Positions 42,492-51,402 of a stretch of DNA of 64,000 nucleotides are shown here, in pieces. Source of the DNA: Listeria monocytogenes (GTDB lineage: Bacteria > Bacillota > Bacilli > Lactobacillales > Listeriaceae). The first letter of the stretch is position 1. Each line of letters opens with the position of its first letter. The stretch is taken from contig NZ_CP054041.1 of assembly GCF_013282665.1 (NCBI RefSeq), positions 1,780,001 through 1,844,000 on the forward strand, read 5' to 3'. The notes beneath the pieces are model-generated. The model saw nothing but the letters and a program-made list of their open reading frames with translations, was not told the DNA's origin and did not search any database. The position numbers and the translations under genes are program-made.

Positions 42492-43442
42492 ATGATTGAA
42501 TTTTTTAAGACAACCAATGAAAAAATGGAGCAACTTTCTGCTTTGGAAGATGGTTGTTGGGTAAAAGTAACTGCTCCAACAGACGAAGAAATAGAAATGT
42601 TAAGCAAGGAAATGGATGTACCGAAACCATATATTTTAGATGCATTAGATTCTGAGGAGCGCTCTAGAATAGAATTGAAACGAGCCGAACAAGATGTCAG
42701 ACATTCACTAGTCATTGTGGATTATCCATATGAATCAAAGGATGAACTCGGCTATGCGATGTATGAAACACTTCCGATTGGGATTGTTTTAACTAGAAAA
42801 CATCTTGTAACAATCACATTGCGAGACTTGCCAATTCTAAAAGATGTGCAATCGATGAAGTTAGAAGAATATGATACAACCAATCATAAGCAATTTTTGT
42901 TAAAATTATTGTACGCTGTATCTTATTATTACCTCAAATACTTAAATCAAATCATTAAACAGACAAATAATTTAGAAATACAGATTAAACAATCGATGAA
43001 AAATGAGCAGCTGTATGCTTTTATGGCAGTTCAGAAAAGTTTAGTGTTTTTTGCAACAGCTCTTCAATCGAATAAAGCAATTCTCGATAAAATGGAAGAT
43101 GTGGAACATTTTATGCAACAAGAGGACAATCACGATTTGCTTAGAGATGTTATTATTGAAAATAAGCAAGCAATTGCGATGACGGATACATACACCCAAA
43201 TAATTAGTGGGATGTCCGACGTATTTTCTTCGGTTATTTCCAATAATTTAAATATCGTGATGAAATTTTTAACATCTTTTACTATTATTTTGTCATTGCC
43301 AACAATTGTGGCTAGTGTTTATGGGATGAATATTAAGCTACCGTTTATGCATAATGAACACGCGTTTGCATTAATTCTTTTGTTTACGCTTTTAATTACA
43401 ACGGGGGTAACTGTTATTTTTTGGCGTAGAAAGTACTTTTAA
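42492..43442 (+). CDS. CorA-family divalent metal transporter
   Basis: A 316-residue CorA-like protein. A soluble N-terminal alpha/beta domain and long coiled helices (YLKYLNQIIKQTNNLEIQIKQSM, LRDVIIENKQAIAMTDTYTQII) lead to two C-terminal membrane helices. The first helix ends in YGMNIKLPF, the Y/G-M-N selectivity signature of CorA; the second is FALILLFTLLITTGVTVIFW, followed by RRKYF. It should form a pentameric Mg2+ or Co2+ channel. AAGGGAG lies before the ATG. The next gene starts 23 bases later, so it may share the transcript. From memory, lmo0648. Confidence 0.9.
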   Translation: MIEFFKTTNEKMEQLSALEDGCWVKVTAPTDEEIEMLSKEMDVPKPYILDALDSEERSRIELKRAEQDVRHSLVIVDYPYESKDELGYAMYETLPIGIVLTRKHLVTITLRDLPILKDVQSMKLEEYDTTNHKQFLLKLLYAVSYYYLKYLNQIIKQTNNLEIQIKQSMKNEQLYAFMAVQKSLVFFATALQSNKAILDKMEDVEHFMQQEDNHDLLRDVIIENKQAIAMTDTYTQIISGMSDVFSSVISNNLNIVMKFLTSFTIILSLPTIVASVYGMNIKLPFMHNEHAFALILLFTLLITTGVTVIFWRRKYF

Positions 43443-43465
43443 TATATAGAAAACGAGGGATGAGC

Positions 43466-44107
43466 ATGGAAAAACAAACATACGAAAAATTAGCATATTA
43501 TACAATCAAAGAAAAAATTCTCAGTGGAAAGCTTCATGTAGGGCAACATATTTCAGAAGCTGGTATTGCAAAAGAACTATCTATTAGTCGAACACCAGTC
43601 AGAAAAGCAATTGCGGTTTTAGTATCCGAAGAGTTAATCGAATACGAGCTGAACCGGGGGGCAATTGTAATCGAAAGTAGCATGAGCGCTGGGCGTTTTA
43701 TTGAATTACTGGAGATGGGTGAAATCCTTGTTGTACAAACAATTGAAAAGTGTAAAAATAAAAATTTAACTTATAAACCAGAGCAAGGTAATGCATTATT
43801 AGCAGAAATGCGCGAAATTCAAAAAGAAGAAGATGTGGACACTTATTTATCCTTACTTAGCAAATGGCTGTTACAATTTGTGGCGCAATTGGCTAATAGT
43901 TATGCCGAGGATATTGTCAGGAAAATGAAGCGTGATTTCTTTAATAAAGCGCAAAAAGATATTAAAATAATTCCTGTGCTCTTGGAAGAAGAAACGATGG
44001 AAACCTTAGAACAATTAACTTATTACATGGTAGAAAAGAAACACGATTTAGCAAAAGAGGTAATACAAAAATTAGTGAATTTGTATATTATCCGTACATT
44101 TAGATAG
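43466..44107 (+). CDS. GntR-family regulator upstream of YhgE/Pip gene
   Basis: A 213-residue GntR regulator. KLAYYTIKEKILSGKLHVGQHISEAGIAKELSISRTPVRKAIAVLVSEELIEYELNRGAIV is a complete GntR winged helix with R-T-P-V-R-x-A. The C-terminal 140 residues are helical (FCD-like) but lack the His/Asp metal ligands of a typical FCD domain. GAGGGA lies 5 bases before the ATG at 43466. The YhgE/Pip gene follows after 42 bases, and a close relative of this regulator lies just beyond it. From memory, lmo0649. Confidence 0.87.
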   Translation: MEKQTYEKLAYYTIKEKILSGKLHVGQHISEAGIAKELSISRTPVRKAIAVLVSEELIEYELNRGAIVIESSMSAGRFIELLEMGEILVVQTIEKCKNKNLTYKPEQGNALLAEMREIQKEEDVDTYLSLLSKWLLQFVAQLANSYAEDIVRKMKRDFFNKAQKDIKIIPVLLEEETMETLEQLTYYMVEKKHDLAKEVIQKLVNLYIIRTFR

Positions 44108-44149
44108 TATTTCTAAAGGTGAATTGCTTAAAAACAGGAGGTGCTTTTG

Positions 44150-46840
44150 ATGCGGAAAGTATACGAAATATTTATTTTAGACTGGCGCCGTCTCTTTAAA
44201 GCGCCTTTAGCTTTATTATTAGTAATTGCATTAATTATTTTGCCATCATTATATGCTTGGTTTAATATTGAAGCACTTTGGGATCCGTACTCCAACACGT
44301 CCGGAATCAAAGTTGCAGTTTCGATTGATGATGAAGGCGCGGAAATAGACGTACCAGGAAAAAAGCCCCAACAAGTGAATGTCGGGGACCAACTGAAGAA
44401 AACGCTAGAAAAGAATAAAAAACTCGGTTGGACTTTTGTAAGTGAGGATGAAGCGAAAAAAGGCGTGAAAAGTGGAAAATACTACGCGTCTATCCATATT
44501 CCAAAAGATTTTTCAGAAGATATGGTTTCGGTCGTAAATGATAATGTTACCAAACCGACGATTGATTATTCCGTTAATGAAAAAATCAATGCTATCGCGC
44601 CAAAAATGACCGAGAGTGGCGCAACGACGATTGTAAATCAAATTAGTTCAGAGTTTGTTGGTACAGTAAGTAAAGCTGTTTTGGAAGAGTTCAATAAAGC
44701 AGGGATTGATCTTGAAAATGAATTACCAACAATCCGACGCTTAAAATCCAAGGTATTCCAAGTGCAAGATGCTTTACCAGAACTGAAAAAAATGGGAGCA
44801 GAAGCGGTCAAAATAGAAGCCAAACTGCCTGAACTGAAAGCGAAAGCAAACCAAGTTGTCGAGCTAAACGAAAAAATCCCTGAGCTAAATAAAGCGACAG
44901 AAAACGTCTTATTAGTGGAACAACAACTACCGAAAATTGACCAGCTGGGCCAAGATATTTTAGTGCTTCAAAAGAAAATCCCGGAAATCAAACAAATCGC
45001 CGAATCGGTAAAAGAAGTAGATGAAAACTTTGGAACGATTAAGAAAACGGTCAATGACGCAGTGAATGAATCTGGCAAAGCGCTAGATGTGATTGATACA
45101 GCGATGGCGGCAATTCCTACAGTAGAAAAAATCGCACAAAATGGCAGCGGCTATGTGGATAAAGTATCTGATTTTGCGGATGAAATCAATAAGTCCTTTG
45201 ATACGTTAGCGCCTGCTATTAAACAAAACTTAACGCTAATGAAGCAAATGGCAGACAACATCTATCAAGTGACAGAAGCAATCAAAAATGGTTCAATCAC
45301 CCCAGAACAAGCCATTGCGGAATTGAAGAAAATGGAACAAGACATTGATTCCTTGCAGCAAATGATTACGAAACAAACAGCGACATTAGAAAGTTTAAAT
45401 GAAACGCTGCCGAACAAACCGTTTACCGATTTAATTACGAATTTAAATACGATTAATAGCCAATTAGGCGCGCAAAAACAGACGATTACAAAAGTGCGCA
45501 CAGAACTTGAAAATGGCGCGCAACCTTCCGAGGAACTTTTAAATCAACTGAATGAACAAGCGAAAAATGTTAGCACGAAATTGGACCAAGTTTTAGCGAA
45601 CTATGATTCGAAAATCGTTCCAGCAATTAAAGTTGGCTTAAACCAAATTCAAGGAGATTTGAAAGATAGTCAAAAACTACTGGAAACGTTGCAAGCAAAA
45701 ATCCCAGAAATTACGCAGGTTTTAAAAGATTCGAGGGAAACACTACAAACCGGTCAAACATACTTAAAAGAATTCCAAGAACGCTTACCAGAAATTCAAA
45801 AAACGTTAGATGAAGCAACAAAAGTAATCAACACCAAGCTCGATACGATTATCGCAGGCATTAACGAAGCAGCCAACTTTTACCAAAACGATTATCCGAA
45901 TGTAAAAGCGAACATAAAGAAAGCAGCCAATTTCATTCGAGATGATTTACCAGGGCTTGAAAAAGAAATAAACCAAGCTTCTAGCCTCATTCAAGAAAAA
46001 ATGCCGGAATTCGAAAAAGCGATTAAAATTGCGGCCGATCTTTCGAGGGAAGAATTACCGGAATTTGAAAAAGCCATTAATAATGCGGCGAATAAAATTA
46101 CTGACTTCGATAAAAACTACGATTTGCAAAGTATTATTAAGATGCTCAGAAACGATGCGGATAAAGATAGTTCGTTTATAGCCAATCCAGTTAAACTAAA
46201 AGAAACAAGCTACTATCCAATTCCTAATTATGGTTCGGCAAGTTCACCATTTTATACAGCTCTTTGTTTATGGGTGGGCGCGCTCTTGCTGATTTCGTTA
46301 TTACGTGTGGATGTAGAAGTACCAGCTGGGATTTTCAGCCATTACCATCGTTATTTCGGACGATTACTGACATTCTTATCTATCGGATTGATGCAGGCGC
46401 TTATCGTGACGCTAGGGAATATTTTCTTGCTCGGGGTATCTATCGCAGAACCATTACTACATGTACTATTCAGTATGTTTATCAGCGTCGTATTTATGAC
46501 CATCGTCTACACGCTCGTATCACTATTTAATAATGTCGGAAAAGGGATTGCGATTATCTTGTTAGTTTTACAAATTTCAGGAGCAGGCGGAAACTTTCCA
46601 ATTCAAGTTTCGCCACCATTTTTCCAAGCGATTTATCCATTCTTGCCATTCACTTATGCCGTTAGTTTAATTCGGGAAAGTGTTGGAGGACTTTATATGC
46701 CAACGGTCTGGATTGATATGAGTGTGCTTGCCGGATTTGCCATTCTCTTTATAACACTAGGTATTTTGCTCAAAAAACCACTCGACAAAATAGTACCCAA
46801 GCTATCAGAAAAAGCAAAACGAAGCAAGCTCATCCATTAA
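44150..46840 (+). CDS. YhgE/Pip-domain membrane protein
   Basis: An 896-residue membrane protein of the YhgE/Pip family. The first helix (ALLLVIALIILPSLYAWFNIEALWDPY) contains the family signature LPSLYAW-N. An extracellular region of about 650 residues follows, rich in heptad and helical repeats (PELKAKANQV, IPELNKATENV, LPKIDQLGQDI, IPEIKQIAESV and later LPEFEKAIN units). Six C-terminal helices resemble an ABC-2 permease (PPFFQAIYPFLPFTYAVSLIRE). Relatives act as phage receptors or as type VII secretion (EsaA-like) parts; function here is open. AGGAGGTG precedes the ATG. From memory, lmo0650. Confidence 0.9.
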   Translation: MRKVYEIFILDWRRLFKAPLALLLVIALIILPSLYAWFNIEALWDPYSNTSGIKVAVSIDDEGAEIDVPGKKPQQVNVGDQLKKTLEKNKKLGWTFVSEDEAKKGVKSGKYYASIHIPKDFSEDMVSVVNDNVTKPTIDYSVNEKINAIAPKMTESGATTIVNQISSEFVGTVSKAVLEEFNKAGIDLENELPTIRRLKSKVFQVQDALPELKKMGAEAVKIEAKLPELKAKANQVVELNEKIPELNKATENVLLVEQQLPKIDQLGQDILVLQKKIPEIKQIAESVKEVDENFGTIKKTVNDAVNESGKALDVIDTAMAAIPTVEKIAQNGSGYVDKVSDFADEINKSFDTLAPAIKQNLTLMKQMADNIYQVTEAIKNGSITPEQAIAELKKMEQDIDSLQQMITKQTATLESLNETLPNKPFTDLITNLNTINSQLGAQKQTITKVRTELENGAQPSEELLNQLNEQAKNVSTKLDQVLANYDSKIVPAIKVGLNQIQGDLKDSQKLLETLQAKIPEITQVLKDSRETLQTGQTYLKEFQERLPEIQKTLDEATKVINTKLDTIIAGINEAANFYQNDYPNVKANIKKAANFIRDDLPGLEKEINQASSLIQEKMPEFEKAIKIAADLSREELPEFEKAINNAANKITDFDKNYDLQSIIKMLRNDADKDSSFIANPVKLKETSYYPIPNYGSASSPFYTALCLWVGALLLISLLRVDVEVPAGIFSHYHRYFGRLLTFLSIGLMQALIVTLGNIFLLGVSIAEPLLHVLFSMFISVVFMTIVYTLVSLFNNVGKGIAIILLVLQISGAGGNFPIQVSPPFFQAIYPFLPFTYAVSLIRESVGGLYMPTVWIDMSVLAGFAILFITLGILLKKPLDKIVPKLSEKAKRSKLIH

Positions 46841-46851
46841 TAATTTTTCTG

Positions 46852-46860
46852 TGATATAAT
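46852..46860 (+). promoter_or_regulatory. Extended -10 promoter of second GntR gene
   Basis: TGATATAAT (extended -10) lies 26 bp before the gene; the -35 box is poor. It would let the second regulator be transcribed separately from yhgE. Confidence 0.5.
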
Positions 46861-46885
46861 TACGAGCGAAGAGGGGGCAGGCTTT

Positions 46886-47533
46886 GTGGCAAACAAATTT
46901 AAAACATTAGATAAAATGGTTTATAATTTACTTCTTGAAAAAATTAAAAACGGTGAGTTAGTACCGAATGAGCATTTAGCAGAGGAAAAGTTGGCTAAAG
47001 AATTTGGTGTTAGCCGCTCGCCACTCAGAAAAGCAATTGCAACGCTTACTGCTCAAGGTATTGTTAGTTATCACGAAAATAGCGGCGCCGTTTTAAATGA
47101 TTGTATTGTTGATTCAGATCGCTATGTGCAGTTGATGGAAACCATTGATATATTTGTCGATGCAGCCATTGTAAAAGCAGCCCATTATGGTTATGAAATG
47201 GATTTAGGGAAATTGTATGAGCGTGCGCAAGAGATGGAGCGATTTTCGTATCTAACCGATATAGAAAATTATTATGATGCGCATCATCGTTTTATTCTTT
47301 GCTTAATTAGTTTTGCAGAAAATCCCTATCAAGTGCGTATCGTCAAACAAATTTTCTTCCAAATGGTTCATTTTTCAGATGGAATTAATATGTTTAAATC
47401 TGCTGAAATCAGAGAATGGACTAACAAGAAAAGTAACCAAATTTGTGAGTTGCTTGCAAAAGACGAAACCGAATTAGCTAGAAAAACAATTAAGTCCATG
47501 TTTGCGGAACTAACGATTCAAGCATACAGATAA
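46886..47533 (+). CDS. GntR-family regulator downstream of YhgE/Pip gene
   Basis: A 215-residue paralogue of the regulator at 43466: KMVYNLLLEKIKNGELVPNEHLAEEKLAKEFGVSRSPLRKAIATLTAQGIVSYHENSGAVL is the winged helix, with R-S-P-L-R-x-A where the other has RTPVRKA. The C-terminal helical domain is similar in length and also lacks a full set of metal ligands (HHRFILCLISFAENPYQVRI). The start is GTG after GAGGGGGC. Two like regulators on either side of one membrane protein gene is notable. It ends in a bidirectional terminator. From memory, lmo0651. Confidence 0.87.
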   Translation: MANKFKTLDKMVYNLLLEKIKNGELVPNEHLAEEKLAKEFGVSRSPLRKAIATLTAQGIVSYHENSGAVLNDCIVDSDRYVQLMETIDIFVDAAIVKAAHYGYEMDLGKLYERAQEMERFSYLTDIENYYDAHHRFILCLISFAENPYQVRIVKQIFFQMVHFSDGINMFKSAEIREWTNKKSNQICELLAKDETELARKTIKSMFAELTIQAYR

Positions 47534-47565
47534 AAAGAGCTGTCACTTTTGTGACAGCTCTTTTT
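47534..47565. terminator. Bidirectional terminator
   Basis: Stem AGAGCTGTCAC/GTGACAGCTCT with TTTT loop, between convergent genes. Confidence 0.9.
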
Positions 47566-48079
47566 GATACAAATAAAAACCGTTTTTCTTACCAGAAAAG
47601 TGGAAACCATAACGGACATACATTTGATTGAGTGTTTCATTGCTTTCAATGCAATCTAAACGAATGAAAGGGACGGACATTTCAATCCCCCATTTTTCCG
47701 CAAAATAAATCATTTGTTTACTTAATGAAATGCCGGAAAACGCTCGCGAAACCATAATTCGGTGTAAATAGTAAGCTTTATCAACTGCCAAATCTTCCCA
47801 TAAATCCGTATCCCAGTCACTTGGTGTTTTTCGAATAATCATTGCGCCCGCAAGTGCACCCGTTTCTGTTTCAAAAAGCGCAACTTCACCAAGTTCAATA
47901 CGTTGTTCCATGTTATGGACATCAAAACCATGTAAAATATCGCCCCACTGAGTTGAACCCGAGTCTTTTAACCAGCGAGCTGTATCCATCATCAAATCAT
48001 GTATTTTCAGTCGATCAGTTGGCAAAGCAAAGCGGACTAGAAATTCCAGTCCGCCAGCCGTGATTTTATTTTGGTTCAT
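47543..48079 (-). CDS. GNAT acetyltransferase
   Basis: A 178-residue GNAT protein: VRFALPTDRLKIHDLMMDTARWLKDSGSTQWGDIL at the start, GALAGAMIIRKTPSDWD in the middle, YYLHRIMVSRAFSGISLSKQMIYFAE for the acetyl-CoA loop, and RLDCIESNETLNQMYVRYGFHFSGKKN at the end. It resembles ribosomal/small-molecule acetyltransferases with the W-x-D/G-S-x-QW motif. The start overlaps the 3' end of the DUF975 gene by 14 bases and has no strong ribosome site, so translation is probably coupled. The stop lies inside the shared terminator region. From memory, lmo0652. Confidence 0.87.
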   Translation of the reverse strand: MNQNKITAGGLEFLVRFALPTDRLKIHDLMMDTARWLKDSGSTQWGDILHGFDVHNMEQRIELGEVALFETETGALAGAMIIRKTPSDWDTDLWEDLAVDKAYYLHRIMVSRAFSGISLSKQMIYFAEKWGIEMSVPFIRLDCIESNETLNQMYVRYGFHFSGKKNGFYLYQKELSQK

Positions 48080-49043
48080 TGTTATCTTTTGGAGCTTCGG
48101 GTGCTTCTGGAGTCTCGGGCGTTTCTGGAGCCTCAGGAACTTCCGGAGTTTCGGGCGTTTCAGGAACTTCTGGTGTTACGGAAGTTTCGGGTTCTTTTGT
48201 TGCCTCTGGTCCGAAGCCTTCTGGATGAGTATCTTCTGCAAATGGATCAGCTTCTGTTGTTCCAAATGGAGTTACGTCTTCTTCCACGATGACAGTTTCT
48301 TCAGTAAAAGTGCCTTCTGTTGCTGCATATAAATCATCATAGAAAACAGCGATAGAAGTGATTAGATAAGGATAAACATAAAGCGAAATCCCAAGAGTAA
48401 TTAACCATGATGCTAAGATTAACACGAGTCCACCAAAAGTAGCGCCGGCAGCAAGAGCTGAAAGTACTTCTGCAGGATCAGCTGTATAAGAAATTGTAGC
48501 CATTCCACCAGCAACAATAACAGTCCCTGCAATCGCTACAGCAAGGGGAATTAAATACCATAGAAGGAATGTAAGAGATAGTCCAAAAAGTCTACCTTTA
48601 TGTCCATTCATCATATGGCGGCTTTCTGTAATAGCATCTAGTGCAGAAATATTTGGGTTATCTCGTAAGATAAAGAATGTTTGTGAATAAGAGTAAGTTT
48701 TAATAATTCCTGGTACGATTAAGAGTAAGCTCCATAAGAAGGTGAAAATAGAAATTAGTAAGTAAGCTAAGACTGTACGTCCAAATTGTTTAAAACCACT
48801 AAACATATAAGCAACATCTGGTTGTTCGCGGCGGCTAATCGCTAGGTATACCCATGCAACCCCGGTATAAAGTGGTCCAGTTAGTAGGAAAAGTGCAACC
48901 CAACCAATGACTGGAATCAAACCAAGTACTCCTCCGCCAACAGTTTCAATTAACCAAGCAAGTACAAATATTCCAATGGCAATTCCCCAGTTGCCACGAA
49001 GCGACTCTTTCGCTGTCTGTTTTACTTGTGAAATAGTCATCAT
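48066..49043 (-). CDS. DUF975 membrane protein with Pro-Glu-Thr-rich tail
   Basis: A 325-residue DUF975 protein. Residues 1-240 have six membrane helices; AKESLRGNWGIAIGIFVLAWLIETVGGGVLG and RTVLAYLLISIFTFLWSLLLIVPGIIKTYSYSQTFFIL are family signatures. The last 50 residues are a P-E-T/P-E-V/P-E-A tandem tail, likely extended and acidic. The start is ATG 49043, 8 bases after AAAGGAG; longer readings of the frame have no ribosome site. It is cotranscribed with, and overlaps, the acetyltransferase. Function unknown. From memory, lmo0653. Confidence 0.85.
   Translation of the reverse strand: MMTISQVKQTAKESLRGNWGIAIGIFVLAWLIETVGGGVLGLIPVIGWVALFLLTGPLYTGVAWVYLAISRREQPDVAYMFSGFKQFGRTVLAYLLISIFTFLWSLLLIVPGIIKTYSYSQTFFILRDNPNISALDAITESRHMMNGHKGRLFGLSLTFLLWYLIPLAVAIAGTVIVAGGMATISYTADPAEVLSALAAGATFGGLVLILASWLITLGISLYVYPYLITSIAVFYDDLYAATEGTFTEETVIVEEDVTPFGTTEADPFAEDTHPEGFGPEATKEPETSVTPEVPETPETPEVPEAPETPETPEAPEAPKDNNEPK
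48085..48185 (-). repeat. In-frame PE(T/V/A) tandem repeats
   Basis: Nine-base units coding P-E-T, P-E-V or P-E-A repeat about twelve times at the 3' end of the DUF975 gene. Length polymorphism by slippage is likely. Confidence 0.75.
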
Positions 49044-49165
49044 AGTAAAAACTCCTTTTTCATTTATTTTTAAGTATAATAGCAAAAAATACCTACTTTT
49101 AAAATAGCACATTTTTAAGGACTAATACAGTAATAAGAGGTGTTATAAAAATTTGCTAAAAAAAG

Positions 49166-49191
49166 GATTACTTTTCTAGTTATTGGGGAAT
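49166..49191 (+). promoter_or_regulatory. Possible SigB-type promoter
   Basis: GATTAC, 14-bp spacer, GGGAAT at 49186-49191. The -10 matches SigB, the -35 only partly. I recall lmo0654-0655 as SigB-dependent. Confidence 0.4.
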
Positions 49192-49231
49192 TGTAATGCT
49201 ATGTAGTATGATTAACTTGGAGGTGGCGCAT

Positions 49232-49441
49232 ATGGCCCATGAGAATTTAAGAGAATTAGAAGATCAATTAATTGAGTTGCGACAAACATATCAAGAAGTA
49301 ATTAGTGAAACACGAGAATTTGAAGATCCGCAACTCCAAAATGGCCCCATCAATGCATCAGAAGTTAGATTAAGTGCAATACGTCACGAAATTGCAGAAG
49401 TAGAGAAGAAAATCAAAAAAGCAGAAAGCGAAACCGAATAA
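49232..49441 (+). CDS. Small coiled-coil protein
   Basis: A 69-residue charged, helical protein (LRELEDQLIELRQTYQEVISE and SAIRHEIAEVEKKIKKAESE are heptad-patterned), with a short FEDPQLQNGPI turn between them: a helical hairpin. The start is ATG 49232 after a very good GGAGGTGG; the longer frame has no such site. It precedes a phosphatase gene by 67 bases. Function unknown; from memory, lmo0654. Confidence 0.75.
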   Translation: MAHENLRELEDQLIELRQTYQEVISETREFEDPQLQNGPINASEVRLSAIRHEIAEVEKKIKKAESETE

Positions 49442-49508
49442 GAAAAAAGCGTCCATTTGTTCATTTAGCAGAAGGGCGTTTCTTTTACGTAGATTTGGAG
49501 GTATAGCC

Positions 49509-50216
49509 ATGAAGCCTATTTTTGCTGTGGGGGATGTGCACGGAGAGATTACGCTTTTAGATGAATTACTAGAAAACTGGGATAAAGAGCGAGAACGGCT
49601 ACTTTTTGTAGGAGATTTGATTGACCGCGGCGAAAACCCCGCTGCAGTACTTAGAAGAGTGAAAGCATTAGCTGACCAAACAGGAGCGATTGTCTTAAAA
49701 GGAAACCATGAACAAATGTTACTGGACTTTCTTGAAAATCCTTCTGGGAAAATGCATTATTATTTAAGCCAAGGCGGGATGGAAACGATTCAATCTTTAA
49801 TCGCGGACGCCCTAGACAAAAAAATGACGCCAGAGGGACTCGCGGAACGGGTAAAAGAAGAAGCTTCTGAACTCATTGATTTCATCCGGAATTTGCCCCT
49901 CTATTATGAAGAAGGTAAATATGTATTTGTGCATGCAGGTGTAGATTTGACGAAAAAAGATTGGCACGATACCGAAGAGCATGATTTTTTCTGGATTCGC
50001 GAACCTTTCTTATTTGGACAAAATAAAACCGGGCAAGTCTTTATTTTCGGGCATACACCGGTACAAAATTTACATATTGATGAAAGTTCTGGTATTTGGG
50101 TTTCGGAAGATAAAACGAGGCTCGATATAGATGGTGGTGCGGTTTTTGGCGGAGAACTTCACGGAGTTGTCGTCGAAGAAAAACTCATCACGAAAAGTTT
50201 TTCTGTAAAAAAATAA
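49509..50216 (+). CDS. PPP-family metallophosphoesterase (PrpE/ApaH-like)
   Basis: A 235-residue calcineurin-like phosphatase. All motifs are present: GDVHGE (7-12), GDLIDRGENP, KGNHEQM, VHAGVDL and FGHTPVQ. The arrangement is that of bacterial PPP-type Ser/Thr phosphatases or asymmetrical dinucleoside tetraphosphate hydrolases. Both protein dephosphorylation and Np4N hydrolysis are possible. GGAGG precedes the ATG by 7 bases. It follows a small coiled-coil gene. From memory, lmo0655. Confidence 0.92.
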   Translation: MKPIFAVGDVHGEITLLDELLENWDKERERLLFVGDLIDRGENPAAVLRRVKALADQTGAIVLKGNHEQMLLDFLENPSGKMHYYLSQGGMETIQSLIADALDKKMTPEGLAERVKEEASELIDFIRNLPLYYEEGKYVFVHAGVDLTKKDWHDTEEHDFFWIREPFLFGQNKTGQVFIFGHTPVQNLHIDESSGIWVSEDKTRLDIDGGAVFGGELHGVVVEEKLITKSFSVKK

Positions 50217-50260
50217 GCACCGAATGGGCTATTAATAAGCGCTCATTCGATGCTTTTTTG
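50217..50260. terminator. Bidirectional terminator
   Basis: Stem GCACCGAATGGGC/GCTCATTCGATGC with T-run, between convergent genes. Confidence 0.82.
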
Positions 50261-50261
50261 T

Positions 50262-50825
50262 TTAATAATACGGTGCCATAAATAAGTATACTAGTACACC
50301 AGTTAAACTGACATATAGCCAAATCGGCATGGTCCAGCGAACGATTTTTTTGTGTTTCTCAATTTGCATCGTCCAGCCCCATACAAGCGCAAATAACGCT
50401 AGCGGAACAACGATTGCTGCTAAGAAACTATGTGTAATTAAAATGAAGAAGTAGATTGGACGGATAATTCCAGTTCCCCCAAATGCAGAAGTTTCTGCTG
50501 AAAGATAATGGAACGTTAAGTAAGATACTAAGAAGAAAAGTGTGGATGTAAATGCTGCTAAAATGAAACCACGGTGCATGTTAATGTTTTTCTTTTTTAT
50601 AATCGCCCAAAGTGCAATAACTAAAAATACAAAGGTAAAACTATTAAAGATGGCGTTCATACGCGGGAAAATAGTGATGTCGAAATGCACTGCTCCTTGA
50701 TACCCAATTGGTGAGAAGAATAGTAGCAAAATTACCACAACCGCGACAAATGAAATAATCATTATCGGCCAAAAATAGTTTTTATCTGATGTCGGTTTTG
50801 TGAGTTTTTCTTTATTTTGTTCCAT
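50262..50825 (-). CDS. DUF420 membrane protein (CtaM-like)
   Basis: A 187-residue protein with five membrane helices. PRMNAIFNSFTFVFLVIALWAI, KNINMHRGFILAAFTSTLFFLVSYLTFHY, and ILITHSFLAAIVVPLALFALVWG place His residues (MHRG, LTFHY, THSFLA and KHKKIVRW) in the positions typical of DUF420 proteins. A staphylococcal member, CtaM, is needed to mature a haem-copper oxidase, so a part in respiratory oxidase assembly is a reasonable inference. GGGGG precedes the ATG. From memory, lmo0656. Confidence 0.85.
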   Translation of the reverse strand: MEQNKEKLTKPTSDKNYFWPIMIISFVAVVVILLLFFSPIGYQGAVHFDITIFPRMNAIFNSFTFVFLVIALWAIIKKKNINMHRGFILAAFTSTLFFLVSYLTFHYLSAETSAFGGTGIIRPIYFFILITHSFLAAIVVPLALFALVWGWTMQIEKHKKIVRWTMPIWLYVSLTGVLVYLFMAPYY

Positions 50826-50943
50826 GAAAAAAATAGCCCCCTAAATATAAAATTGCTGTACTTCTCTCATTATACATGACGAACATATCGGATGCGAAAG
50901 ATTGAGCTTTTAATGTATAATGGTTGGGGAAAGGGTGTTTCTA

Positions 50944-51360
50944 ATGTCGATTATTGCACGAGAACTAACGAAAGCGGAAGAAGCTGAAATTATCCGTTTA
51001 AAAGAAGAAGGCGAAGTAATGCTCCAAACGGACGGAACTCCAGAAGAGCGTATTAAGAAAATTGCTGAGTACTTAAAAAATACCTCGCCAGACCCTGATT
51101 TGGCAGAAGAACTGGGCTATATTTTAGGCTCTTTGTACGGAGAGGCAGTGCGTGAAAAGTATGAGTGGCGCTGGCTATTTGTCTCAGAAAATGATTTAGA
51201 AGGCTACGCTATTACGTCGAAAGAACATGGCTATACGTTTATGGTGCATGATTATTTTATGCAAGTAATCGTTCAGAATAAGCCAGATAATAGCAAAATG
51301 CTATTTGAATTGATGGTTGATATGACTGGGAATCGAAATGATTTTCGGATGATTGGATAA
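50944..51360 (+). CDS. DUF3806-like protein
   Basis: A 138-residue cytosolic protein. LAEELGYILGSLYGEAVREKYEWRWLFVSENDLEGYAITSKEHGYTFMVHDYFMQVI has the G-x-x-L/x-W-x-x-V/x-Y layout of DUF3806 and relatives; the first 40 residues are charged helix (KAEEAEIIRLKEEGE). No catalytic motif is seen. ATG at 50944 stands 8 bases after AAAGGG. The gene may be cotranscribed with the glycosylase-like gene 42 bases downstream. Function unknown; from memory, lmo0657. Confidence 0.72.
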   Translation: MSIIARELTKAEEAEIIRLKEEGEVMLQTDGTPEERIKKIAEYLKNTSPDPDLAEELGYILGSLYGEAVREKYEWRWLFVSENDLEGYAITSKEHGYTFMVHDYFMQVIVQNKPDNSKMLFELMVDMTGNRNDFRMIG

Positions 51361-51402
51361 GAAGCATAACTGTTTTTGGATTCCTTTTCGAGGTGATGCA
51401 AG

